Assembly (NCBI GenBank): GCA_013003325.1 | Contig: JABDJU010000220.1 | Span: 1-15,693, forward strand | Reading direction: 5' to 3' | Length of the DNA: 15,693 bases | From: Acidimicrobiales bacterium | GTDB taxonomy: Bacteria > Actinomycetota > Acidimicrobiia > Acidimicrobiales > SZUA-35 | Shown here: piece by piece, positions 6,239 through 13,601 of the stretch | How positions within the stretch are numbered: position 1 is the first letter of the stretch | How the letters are laid out: each line of letters opens with the position of its first letter | The notes under the pieces: generated by a model | The model's input: only the letters and a program-made list of their open reading frames with translations | Database searches by the model: none | Told to the model about the DNA's origin: nothing | Program-made: the position numbers and the translations under genes

Positions 6239-8806
6239 TTACGCCCAAGCGATGAGGCCAGGGATCATCGGCGATGCCAGGTCGGGGTGGGAGGGGAGCA
6301 CCCGAATGGTGAAGCCCGACTGGCCGGTTCGCTGGAACGCGGCTGCGGTTCTGAACATCCACTCGCCACGGCCGACCGGGTCGGTGTCGGCGAGCTCCAT
6401 GGCGAGCGGTACTCCGTCAGCGATTTCACCGTCGGCGGTCACCACGCCCCCGTAGAGCTCAACTGTCACATCGGCAGGCGTGAGGTCGCCCAGGTGGACC
6501 CGGGCCTGAACCTCCACCTCCTCGTCGACAAGTAGCGTGCCGTTGTGCCCATCGGCGAGCACCTCCACCACCCGGAGGTGGGGCCACGCCGCAGTGACCC
6601 GTTGCCGCCACTCGGCCAACGCCCGGGCTCGCTTGCAGTCGTCGGCCAGCAACCGAGCCCGCCGATCGGAGACGGGGAGGTAGTAACGCTCGGTGTACTC
6701 GCGGACCATGCGGTGGGTGTTGTATTGGCTGTTGAGCTTCTCGCTACTGGCTTGCATCCGTTCGATCCAGCGGCGGGGTAGACCGTCGACGCCTCGGTCG
6801 TAGAACAGCGGCACCACCTCGCGCTCCAACAGGTCGTACAGCGCATGGGCTTCGAAGTCGTCCCTCGCCTTGTCGTCGGTGTAGGTTTCCCGGCGTCCGA
6901 TGGCCCAGCCGACGTCGGGTTCGTACGCCTCGTCCCACCAACCGTCGAGGGTGCTCAGGTTCAACACCCCGTTGGCGGCAGCTTTCATGCCGCTGGTTCC
7001 GCTGGCCTCCAACGGACGCACCGGGGTGTTCAGCCATACATCGGACCCCTGCACCATCGAACGGGTGACAGCCATGTCGTAGTCGGCGATGAACACCAAT
7101 CGGCGACGAAGGTCGGGCCGCCGCCTGGCGAGCTCGATGATCGACCGGATCAACTCCTTGCCCTCATCGTCCTGGGGGTGAGCCTTGCCGGCGTAGATGA
7201 TCTGCACCGGGCGCTCGGAATTGTTCAGAATCGACGCCAGCCGATCTGGATCCCGGAGCAGCAGCGTGGCCCGCTTGTAGGTGGCGAAGCGGCGGGAGAA
7301 GCCGATGGTGAGCGCGTTGGGATCGAGCACGACATCGGCGATGTCGATCTCGCTCTGCGGGGCGCCCCGACTGGCCAACGACTCGGCCAACTTCCTTCGG
7401 GTGAAGCTCACCAGCCGGTTGCGTCGCAGCTGATGGGTGCGCCACAGCTCGGCCGGTGGGATCGAGGCGGCCCGTGACCACACGGTGGTTTCGGCCGGCT
7501 CGTCGGTCCATTGCGGCCCCAGGTATCGGTCGTACAGCTCTTTCAGTTCCACCGAGATCCACGACTCGAAGTGCACGCCGTTGGTCACCGATCCGATCGG
7601 AACCTCATCTACCGGCAGCTCGGGCCAGAGCTCCTGCCACATCTGCCGGCTGACCGCTCCGTGCAGCCTGCTCACTCCGTTGGAGGTTGCGGCGGAGCGC
7701 AGGCCGACCACCGTGTTGCAGAACTGCTCGGCATCGTCGGACGGGTGCTTGCGGCCCATGGCCAGAAGGTCGTCGATCCCGATGCCGACGGCGGTCGCGT
7801 AGTGGCCGAGGTAGCGCTGGATCAGTTCGGGGGAGAAGTAGTCGTGGCCGGCCGGCACCGGCGTGTGGGTGGTGAACACGATTCCCGCCGCCGCCTCTCG
7901 AGCGGCGGCGAAGTCCATGCCTTCGGACTCCATCAGCTTGCGGATGTACTCCAACACCAGAAAGGCCGAATGTCCTTCGTTCATGTGGAACACGGTCGGT
8001 TCGACCCCCACCGCGTCGAGGGCCCGCACCCCTCCGATGCCCAACACGATCTCCTGCCGCAGCCGGTTCTCGCCGTCACCGCCATAGAGCTGGCGGGTGA
8101 TGGCTCGATCGACCTCATCGTTGTCGGGGTGGTTGGTGTCGAGCAGGTACAGCGTGATACGGCCCACGTCGGCTCGCCACACGTACGCCTTCACTGAACG
8201 GTCCGGAAACGGGACCTCGATGCTCACCGGTTCACCGTCGCCGTTCCGTTCCTGTTGGACGGGCAGGTTGTGGACGTCGTTCTGGATGTAGTGCTCCTGT
8301 TGCCAGCCGGCCTGGTTGAGCCGTTGCCGGAAGTAGCCCTCCTGGTAGAGCAGGCCAACTCCGACTAGGGGGATGCCGAGATCACTGGCCGACTTCAGAT
8401 GGTCGCCGGCCAGAATGCCGAGGCCGCCGGCGAAGATCGACAGGCACTCGGTGAGGCCGAACTCTGCCGAGCAGTACGCCACCAGGAGCCCGTTGTCGTC
8501 GCCGTGGGTCCGCTGGAACCAGGTGTTCTCGCGTTGGCGGTATCGGTCAAACGACGTTGCGACCCGATCGAGGTGGGCCAGGAATGCCGGATCGGCCGCC
8601 GCTTCGTTCAGGCGATCTTGGGAGACGATTCCCAACATGGCCACCGGGTTGTGGCCCGACTGCTCCCACAGCTCGTCGTCGAGACGGCGCAAAAGAGCGA
8701 TGGCGTCGTGGGCCCAGGCCCAGTGAAGGTCGGTGGCCACCCGACGCAACGGCTCGAGCGCCTCGGGCAGGGAGGGCAGCACGGCGTAGGTCTTCAGTGG
8801 TTTCAT
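6239..8806 (-). CDS. glgP: Alpha-glucan (glycogen) phosphorylase
   Basis: An 855-residue GT35 enzyme that phosphorolyses glycogen or maltodextrin to glucose-1-phosphate in the cytoplasm. It belongs to the TIGR02094 branch seen in actinobacteria, with an N-terminal DUF3417 domain (residues about 10-120: VATDLHWAWAHDAIALLRRL). Further motifs are AYCSAEFGLTECLSIFAGGL, VFHMNEGHSAFL, FTTHTPVPAGHDYF and TIGFSRRFATYKRA. The pyridoxal-phosphate lysine is Lys608 in GTSGMKAAANG. The ATG at 8804-8806 gives MKPLKTYAVLPSLPEAL with GTGAGG upstream; longer in-frame extension to 8875 has no support. It stands alone as a leftward gene. Length and all key residues look intact. Confidence 0.96.
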   Translation of the reverse strand: MKPLKTYAVLPSLPEALEPLRRVATDLHWAWAHDAIALLRRLDDELWEQSGHNPVAMLGIVSQDRLNEAAADPAFLAHLDRVATSFDRYRQRENTWFQRTHGDDNGLLVAYCSAEFGLTECLSIFAGGLGILAGDHLKSASDLGIPLVGVGLLYQEGYFRQRLNQAGWQQEHYIQNDVHNLPVQQERNGDGEPVSIEVPFPDRSVKAYVWRADVGRITLYLLDTNHPDNDEVDRAITRQLYGGDGENRLRQEIVLGIGGVRALDAVGVEPTVFHMNEGHSAFLVLEYIRKLMESEGMDFAAAREAAAGIVFTTHTPVPAGHDYFSPELIQRYLGHYATAVGIGIDDLLAMGRKHPSDDAEQFCNTVVGLRSAATSNGVSRLHGAVSRQMWQELWPELPVDEVPIGSVTNGVHFESWISVELKELYDRYLGPQWTDEPAETTVWSRAASIPPAELWRTHQLRRNRLVSFTRRKLAESLASRGAPQSEIDIADVVLDPNALTIGFSRRFATYKRATLLLRDPDRLASILNNSERPVQIIYAGKAHPQDDEGKELIRSIIELARRRPDLRRRLVFIADYDMAVTRSMVQGSDVWLNTPVRPLEASGTSGMKAAANGVLNLSTLDGWWDEAYEPDVGWAIGRRETYTDDKARDDFEAHALYDLLEREVVPLFYDRGVDGLPRRWIERMQASSEKLNSQYNTHRMVREYTERYYLPVSDRRARLLADDCKRARALAEWRQRVTAAWPHLRVVEVLADGHNGTLLVDEEVEVQARVHLGDLTPADVTVELYGGVVTADGEIADGVPLAMELADTDPVGRGEWMFRTAAAFQRTGQSGFTIRVLPSHPDLASPMIPGLIAWA

Positions 8807-8867
8807 GGTGTGCCTCACATCGCTCGTCCGACACATCGAAACTAACGATGCCCAGCTCCTGATGCCG

Positions 8868-8882
8868 AGGGCCAAAGGCCCT
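8868..8882. promoter_or_regulatory. Perfect palindrome upstream of glgP, possible operator
   Basis: AGGGCC-AAA-GGCCCT is a perfect dyad about 62 bases upstream of the phosphorylase ATG. There is no T-run on either side, and a better terminator for the preceding TetR gene lies closer to that gene, so a protein-binding site is more likely. It vaguely resembles GGGAC/GTCCC-type boxes of NarL/DosR-like response regulators, but the spacing (three rather than four central bases) and the C in place of A do not match well. Confidence 0.35.
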
Positions 8883-8920
8883 GACTATCCAGGATTCGGC
8901 GACGGCGCGCGAACCGACGG

Positions 8921-8943
8921 CAGAAACGCTCGTCTGACGAGCG
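8921..8943 (-). terminator. Probable intrinsic terminator of the TetR gene at 8968-9618
   Basis: On the minus strand, 25 bases after the TetR stop, CGCTCGTC-A-GACGAGCG (8943-8927) forms a perfect dyad that folds as a six-base-pair GC-rich stem with a five-base loop. It is followed directly by TTTCTG. The short U-tract fits a weak Rho-independent terminator separating this gene from glgP downstream. Confidence 0.6.
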
Positions 8944-8967
8944 CATTGGACGCCAGTTCGTCGGGGA

Positions 8968-9618
8968 CTAGCCGACTGCGGCCTCGAGTCCGTCGAGGAT
9001 GAGGTTGATGCCGAACTCGAACTCGTTGCCGAAGTCCCAGCCGGGCTGCAGTACGTGGTCGACGGTGAACTCGGCCAGATGAGGGAGCATGTCGGTGGGC
9101 ATCTGCTCGGCCATCGTCCCAGCGAGTTCGGCCATGTCTTCACCACCGGTCGCCGGCAGCGATGCTTCCTGCAGTGCGAACCCGTAGAGGAATGCGTCGA
9201 TCACTGCGTAGGCATGTCCGGTGAGTTCCAAAGAGAAGCCGGCTCGCCGGAAGCAGCCGAGCACCGCATCGTGATGGCCGAGAGTGGCCATGCCAGGGTT
9301 GGTACGGCTCTCCATCAGCGGCGACGCCCACGGGTGTCGGGCCAGAACCTCACGCATCGACCTTGCTCGCACCAGAATCGCAGAACGCCAGTCGAGATCC
9401 TCGGGGGGCAGCTCGATCTGGGCGAACACGTAGTCGACCATTCCGTCGATGATCGCTTCCTTGTTGGGCACGTGGTAGTAGATCGTCATCGGCTTGACGT
9501 CGATGGCGTCGGCCAGTTTGCGGATTGTGAGGGCGTCGATTCCGATCTCGTCGGCGAGGGCCACGGCCCCTTCGATCACCCGCTCGGCCGTCAGCCGGCC
9601 GTCGGTCTTGGTTGGCAT
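8968..9618 (-). CDS. TetR/AcrR-family regulator (TetR_C_1 type)
   Basis: A 216-residue repressor starting at the ATG at 9616-9618 (MPTKTDGRLTAERVIEGAVA), with AGGAG upstream; the longer frame would read through the operator. The helix-turn-helix is at residues about 28-50: ALTIRKLADAIDVKPMTIYY then HVPNKEAIIDGMVD. This is the TetR(D)-like form with a TetR_C_1 sensor (TGHAYAVIDAFLYGFALQEA). The C terminus, DHVLQPGWDFGNEFEFGINL, is common in this subfamily. It is divergent from the quinone-reductase-like and DUF4386 genes, with two operator copies between, so it very likely represses them and itself until an unknown ligand binds. Confidence 0.93.
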   Translation of the reverse strand: MPTKTDGRLTAERVIEGAVALADEIGIDALTIRKLADAIDVKPMTIYYHVPNKEAIIDGMVDYVFAQIELPPEDLDWRSAILVRARSMREVLARHPWASPLMESRTNPGMATLGHHDAVLGCFRRAGFSLELTGHAYAVIDAFLYGFALQEASLPATGGEDMAELAGTMAEQMPTDMLPHLAEFTVDHVLQPGWDFGNEFEFGINLILDGLEAAVG

Positions 9619-9665
9619 CGCTCCGCTCCTCTCGGTGACATCGGTCGCTTCTTTCACATTACCAC

Positions 9666-9710
9666 TTGACATCGTACTTTGTACGAATAGACTAGTCCGT
9701 ACTAAGTACG
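9666..9710 (+). promoter_or_regulatory. Sigma70-type promoter overlaid by two TetR operators
   Basis: TTGACA (9666-9671) and TAGACT (9688-9693), 16 bases apart, give a good promoter for the rightward dehydrogenase gene. Operator 1, TCGTAC-TTT-GTACGA (9672-9686), fills the spacer; operator 2, CGTAC-TAA-GTACG (9698-9710), covers the expected start of transcription. The centres are 25 bases apart. The two copies differ only in the middle and at one outer base, a textbook layout for repression by the adjacent TetR protein. Confidence 0.82.
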
Positions 9711-9730
9711 AACGACAAGAGGGATGAGAC

Positions 9731-10804
9731 ATGAATCTGATCGCAGAGAACGCAGCAGAAGCCACTACCCGGGAGACCGACCACAACGGCAACCACATGC
9801 GAGCGGTGGTTCAGAGCCGGTATGGCGACAGCTCGGTGCTGTCGGTCGGCCTGGTTGAGCGGCCGACGATCGAGCCCAACGAGGTGCTGCTCGAGGTTCA
9901 CTCGGCGGCATTGGACCGGGGGACCGAACATCTGATGACCGGCCAGCCCTGGCTGATCCGCCTCGCCGGCTTCGGGCTCACCAAGCCGAAGAACCCGGTG
10001 CTCGGTCTCGACGTAGCCGGAACGGTTGTCGCCGTCGGATCCGAAGTGACCCGGTTCGAGGTTGGCGACCACGTCTTCGGATTCGCCAAGGGTTCGTTCG
10101 CAGAGTTCGCGGCCGCTGATGAACGCAAGCTCGCTCACAAGCCGAGCAGCCTCGGCTTTGAGGGTGCTGCAGCAGCCAGCGTGTCGGGCATCACGGCCCT
10201 GCAAGCCGTCACCGACGTTGGCCGGCTGGAGTCCGGCCAACGGGTGCTGGTGATCGGCGCCTCCGGTGGCGTCGGCAGCTACGCCGTGCAGATCGCCAGC
10301 GCGCTTGGCGGCATTGTCGACGGCGTGGCCGGAACCAGGAACCTCGACCTCGTCCGCTCGCTGGGAGCCGAAGACGTCTTCGACCACAGCACAACCGATC
10401 TCGCCGAGATCGACCAACGGTATGACCTGATCCTCGACATCGGTGGCCGCAACCCGATCCGCAAACTGCGCCGCCTTCTAACCGAGAAGGGCACGCTCGT
10501 GATCGTCGGCGGTGAGAACGGCAATCGTGTCACGGGCGGCATCAGCCGCCAGCTCCGAGCGGTTGCGCTGTCCCCGTTCGTGTCGCAGCGACTCACGATG
10601 TTCATCAGCCGCGAGCATCACGAACTGATCGAGCGCCTCGCTGTCCTGCTGGAGTCGGGAGACGTGGTCCCGGCCATCGGCGGTCGCTTCCCACTCGAAC
10701 AGGCTCCCGAGGCCATGCGGCAGCTCGAATCGGGCCAAGCCAGCGGCAAGACCGTCATCAACGTCAAGGGCGCAGCACGCCACAAGGAAGGACTCAACTC
10801 ATGA
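9731..10804 (+). CDS. Zinc-independent MDR-family NAD(P)-dependent dehydrogenase / quinone oxidoreductase
   Basis: A 357-residue medium-chain dehydrogenase/reductase, starting at an ATG preceded by GAGGGATGAG. Residues 23-150 form the GroES-like domain (MRAVVQSRYGDSSVLSVGLV; NPVLGLDVAGTVVAVG; VGDHVFGFAKGSFAEF). A Rossmann domain follows with the nucleotide motif VLVIGASGGVGSYAVQIAS near residues 172-190. The usual catalytic zinc cysteine and histidine are missing (DRGTEHLMTGQP, LGLDVAG), as in quinone oxidoreductases and crotonyl-type reductases. The first 22 residues extend beyond the family core; an internal ATG at 9797 begins the conserved part. The gene overlaps DUF4386 by ATGA. The substrate is unknown; reduction of quinones or enones is the best guess. 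Confidence 0.88.
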   Translation: MNLIAENAAEATTRETDHNGNHMRAVVQSRYGDSSVLSVGLVERPTIEPNEVLLEVHSAALDRGTEHLMTGQPWLIRLAGFGLTKPKNPVLGLDVAGTVVAVGSEVTRFEVGDHVFGFAKGSFAEFAAADERKLAHKPSSLGFEGAAAASVSGITALQAVTDVGRLESGQRVLVIGASGGVGSYAVQIASALGGIVDGVAGTRNLDLVRSLGAEDVFDHSTTDLAEIDQRYDLILDIGGRNPIRKLRRLLTEKGTLVIVGGENGNRVTGGISRQLRAVALSPFVSQRLTMFISREHHELIERLAVLLESGDVVPAIGGRFPLEQAPEAMRQLESGQASGKTVINVKGAARHKEGLNS

Positions 10805-11736
10805 ACACTGCAACCGCAACTTCTCCAGACCTCACAACCGCCTTCTCCGGAGCGATCGCACCGAGCCTCACCACCGACAGGCGGAAGGCCGCACTGATCG
10901 CCGGCGTCGGCTATGTGCTCCTTTTCGGTCTCGCCATCTTCGCCAACTTCTTCGTGCGCGAGGGTCTGGTGGTAGCCGACGATGCCACTGCGACCGCAGC
11001 CAACATCGCCGAGTCAAACGGTCTCTTTCGGGTCGGCCTCGCCAGTTTCCTGGCGATCTTCCTCATCGACATTGTCGTGGCGTGGGCGCTGTACATCGTG
11101 TTCCGCACTGAGCAGCGCGACCTGTCCCTGGTCGCAGCCTGGTCACGGTTGGTCTACACCGTGTTCCTCGGTGTGGCGGCCATCTTCTTCTTCCAAGCGC
11201 TGGCCTTCTACGATTCTCCGGCGATGGTCGAAGCCATTGGCCCGGCGGAACGCAACGCCCATGCGCTCGTCGGCCTAGAACTCTTCAACTCGGCCTGGCT
11301 CATCGGCCTGGCTGCGTTCGGTTTACACCTCATCGTGCTCGGCTACTTGGTCGTTCGATCCGCCGCAGCCCCACGACTGCTCGGGTTGCTGATGATCGTC
11401 GCCGGCACCGCCTACGCCGTCGACACCGCGGCGCACTCCTTGCTAGCGAATTACGACAGCGTTGCGAACGTGTTGTTGGCGATGGTCGCGGTACCGTCGG
11501 TTGTCGCCGAAGGGTGGTTCGGGCTGTGGTTGCTGTTCCGGGCCGGCCGAGGCGATCAGGGTCGCTCAGACCGAAACGGTGTCGCCGACCGAGACGGTGC
11601 CGCTCTTGATCACGGTGGCGCTGATGCCGGCACGATTCTTCAGAGCCGCCCGAGCGCCGTCCCCGAAGAACTCGTTCATCAGTTCGCACGGGGCACAGTC
11701 GCGCCAAACCTCCAGCTCGGCGTCGCCCAGCGTTAG
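10801..11736 (+). CDS. DUF4386 membrane protein with long C-terminal extension overlapping the MOSC gene
   Basis: A 311-residue protein. Residues about 28-248 carry six or seven hydrophobic helices in the DUF4386 pattern: KAALIAGVGYVLLFGLAIFA, RVGLASFLAIFLIDIVVAWA, LVGLELFNSAWLIGLAAFGL, then the terminal VVAEGWFGLWLLFRAG. The natural family end lies near residue 250. The last 60 or so residues (GDQGRSDRNGVADRDGAALD and onward) are polar, low-complexity-like, and encoded opposite the 3' end of the leftward MOSC gene: an antisense overlap of 171 bases. This tail is probably read-through after loss of an original stop rather than a domain. Co-transcribed with the dehydrogenase; function unknown. 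Confidence 0.82.
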   Translation: MNTATATSPDLTTAFSGAIAPSLTTDRRKAALIAGVGYVLLFGLAIFANFFVREGLVVADDATATAANIAESNGLFRVGLASFLAIFLIDIVVAWALYIVFRTEQRDLSLVAAWSRLVYTVFLGVAAIFFFQALAFYDSPAMVEAIGPAERNAHALVGLELFNSAWLIGLAAFGLHLIVLGYLVVRSAAAPRLLGLLMIVAGTAYAVDTAAHSLLANYDSVANVLLAMVAVPSVVAEGWFGLWLLFRAGRGDQGRSDRNGVADRDGAALDHGGADAGTILQSRPSAVPEELVHQFARGTVAPNLQLGVAQR

Positions 11737-12000
11737 ACGGGTACCGTGCTGGCGCGGCAGCTCGGGAAGATCGACCACGATGTTGCGCCGGGTTCTGACC
11801 CCGTCGATCGAATCGACGCCGTGCTCAGCCGCGGCCTTGGCAAGCTCGCCGGTGCAGACGATGGTGACCGAACGGCGCTCGCCGGCATGGCGGTCCGAAG
11901 GTATGCCAACGCCGGCCACCAGTTCGACCGACTCGTGTGTGACCAGCTCGGCGCCGTAGTCGGGTGCGGTGGTGATGGAGAGGACCGTTCCGGAGGTCAT
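11566..12000 (-). CDS. MOSC-domain protein
   Basis: A 144-residue protein from the ATG at 11998-12000 (MTSGTVLSITTAPDYGAELV); a GTG at 12030 would add ten residues but fits the family less well. MOSC domains are homologous to the C-terminal domain of molybdenum cofactor sulfurases. Visible features are GIPSDRHAGERRSVTIVCTG near the start, RTRRNIVVD in the middle, LTLGDAELEVWRDCAPCELM with the conserved Cys-x-x-Cys-type pair, and the end GTVSVGDTVSV. Stand-alone short MOSC proteins are thought to bind or transfer sulfur for molybdoenzymes; the substrate is unknown here. It lies downstream of the MarR gene on the same strand, and its 3' end overlaps DUF4386 in antisense. Confidence 0.82.
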   Translation of the reverse strand: MTSGTVLSITTAPDYGAELVTHESVELVAGVGIPSDRHAGERRSVTIVCTGELAKAAAEHGVDSIDGVRTRRNIVVDLPELPRQHGTRLTLGDAELEVWRDCAPCELMNEFFGDGARAALKNRAGISATVIKSGTVSVGDTVSV

Positions 12001-12067
12001 GAGGCAACGGTAGTCGGCTCTGTGGTGCACCGATGCCGAATTCAGATCGCGTCGATCGGTCGCCGGC

Positions 12068-12562
12068 TCATGTGGGATTCAGGTACTCGGGATGATCACA
12101 AAGGGAGTTGGCGACCGGGGCGAGGGCGTCGGCCAGGGCGACGGTTTGCCCGGGGGAGAGGTGGTCGAAGATCAGACGTCGGACCGTCGCTACATGATGT
12201 GGAGCGACCGCCTCGAGGCGGACGTAGCCAGCATCGGTGAGCGTGGCCTGTTTGGCCCGTCCGTCGTCGGGATCCTGCTTGATCTCGATCTCGCCCCGTT
12301 CCACCAATGTGCGGAGCCGGTGGGTGAGCCGGCTCTGCGACAGGTTGGCCGAATCGGCGAGGTCGCTGAGCCGCATCGTGCGGTCTGGCGCCTCGGAGAG
12401 CGTCACGAAGATGTGGTAGTGCACGGCCAACATGTCGTGGCATCGCAGGTCGCGTTCGATTTCGGGAAAGGCCCGCTGCATGATCGTGAGCAGACCGCGC
12501 CACGCTTGGGCTTCGCTGGCGTTCAACCACTCGGGTTCGGCGGCGTCTGTTCGATCGGTCAC
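12068..12562 (-). CDS. MarR-family transcriptional regulator
   Basis: A 164-residue regulator starting at a GTG (12560-12562). The winged helix-turn-helix spans about residues 60-115: MRLSDLADSANLSQSRLTHR, then LVERGEIEIKQDPDDGRAKQ and ATLTDAGYVRLE, which includes the DDGR wing motif. Flanking helices supply the dimer interface. MarR proteins of this size commonly sense phenolics or oxidants and repress a divergent redox gene. Here pirin and an FMN reductase diverge from it, with two TTGA-N4-TCAA dyads between. The MOSC gene follows on the same strand and may be in its operon. Confidence 0.92.
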   Translation of the reverse strand: MTDRTDAAEPEWLNASEAQAWRGLLTIMQRAFPEIERDLRCHDMLAVHYHIFVTLSEAPDRTMRLSDLADSANLSQSRLTHRLRTLVERGEIEIKQDPDDGRAKQATLTDAGYVRLEAVAPHHVATVRRLIFDHLSPGQTVALADALAPVANSLCDHPEYLNPT

Positions 12563-12577
12563 AGTTCCACTCTACAG

Positions 12578-12632
12578 GTTGACGCGTCAACTAAGCCAGG
12601 ATATGCTGATCCAAGTACTTGAAGAGTCAAGT
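12578..12632 (+). promoter_or_regulatory. Pirin promoter with paired MarR-type operators
   Basis: TTGACG (12579-12584) and TATGCT (12602-12607) with a 17-base spacer form a strong promoter for pirin. Operator 1, GTTGA-CGCG-TCAAC (12578-12591), covers the -35. Operator 2, ACTTGA-AGAG-TCAAGT (12617-12632), lies just past the expected start of transcription. Both share TTGA-N4-TCAA; centres are 40 bases apart. The layout predicts repression by the divergent MarR protein, including its own promoter. Confidence 0.78.
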
Positions 12633-12650
12633 GATCTTCTGGAGTCAGAC

Positions 12651-13556
12651 ATGAGCACCGAATCGACACCCACCGTCAACCGCCCGGTCGCCGGAATCGT
12701 CGCCGCGACCAGCACCCTCGAAGGTGGCGGCTTCTTGGTCTACCGCCCGTTTCCCACCCCGGCGCTCAATTGGCTCGACCCGTTCCTGCTGCTGGACGAG
12801 ATGGCTCCGGTGGAATACGAACCGGGCGAAGCGATCGGGGCACCCCCTCATCCCCATCGAGGCTTCGAAACCGTCACCTACGTGATCAGCGGCGAGGTCG
12901 AGCACCGTGATTCGGCTGGCAACCACGGGATCATCGGGCCCGGCGATGTGCAGTGGATGACCGCCGGCGACGGAATCGTGCATTCCGAGATGCCCAGCGA
13001 GCGCGTCCAGACCGAAGGGGGAGTGGGCCATGGCCTGCAGCTCTGGGTCAACCTGCCGAGCTCGCTGCGGCGAACCGCACCAAAATACCAGGGGATCACC
13101 AATGACCAACTGGCCACCGCACACGGCGAAGGCTGGACCGCTGAAGTCGTGGCCGGGTCGATGTTCGGCGTCACCGGGCCCGCAAGCAGTCATACCCCGA
13201 TCGGCTACGCCCGCGTCACAATCCAACCCGGTACCGAGCTGCGGATCCCGGTTGCCGACGGCCACACCGCCGCTATCTACGCGTTCACCGGAACCGCCGC
13301 CGTGGGCGATTCGGGAACTGCGGTCGAGCCCCAGCAGCTGGCTGTGTTCGAACGTTCCGCCGGAGACGTGCTCATCTCGGTGTCGGCCGACGCGTCGGGT
13401 CCGCTCGACGCGATCGTGCTAACCGGCGAACCCATCAACGAACCAATCGCCCGCTACGGGCCGTTCGTGATGAACACCGCGGAAGAAGTCGAAGAAGCCT
13501 TCGCCGATTTCAACGCCGGTCGAATGGGATCGATCCCAGCCACCGGCACCGTCTGA
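12651..13556 (+). CDS. Pirin family protein
   Basis: A 301-residue bicupin of the pirin family, starting at the ATG with GGAG ten bases upstream; an in-frame ATG at 12603 lies in the promoter and is rejected. The N-terminal cupin has the metal site: His67 and His69 in GAPPHPHRGFET, His111 and Glu113 in GDGIVHSEMP, matching the four ligands known for human pirin. The C-terminal cupin begins near residue 185 (SHTPIGYARVTIQPGTELRI). Some bacterial pirins have quercetin 2,3-dioxygenase activity; others act as redox-sensing partners. The partner FMN reductase follows after 45 bases, probably in one operon under MarR control. Confidence 0.94.
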   Translation: MSTESTPTVNRPVAGIVAATSTLEGGGFLVYRPFPTPALNWLDPFLLLDEMAPVEYEPGEAIGAPPHPHRGFETVTYVISGEVEHRDSAGNHGIIGPGDVQWMTAGDGIVHSEMPSERVQTEGGVGHGLQLWVNLPSSLRRTAPKYQGITNDQLATAHGEGWTAEVVAGSMFGVTGPASSHTPIGYARVTIQPGTELRIPVADGHTAAIYAFTGTAAVGDSGTAVEPQQLAVFERSAGDVLISVSADASGPLDAIVLTGEPINEPIARYGPFVMNTAEEVEEAFADFNAGRMGSIPATGTV

Positions 13557-13601
13557 ATCACATCGCCAAACCCCCCTCCCGACATAGAAAGAAACCGACA
13601 C

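Noticed and set aside
8868..8882. DosR-type hypoxia box upstream of glgP
   Set aside because: The known consensus has GGGAC and GTCCC arms around four bases. Here the arms are GGGCC and GGCCC around three, so I only keep it as an unnamed palindrome.
9673..9798. Extended N termini of the TetR protein at 8968-9618
   Set aside because: The extra codons would run through both operators and the promoter and have no TetR-like sequence. The ATG at 9618 has a good AGGAG.
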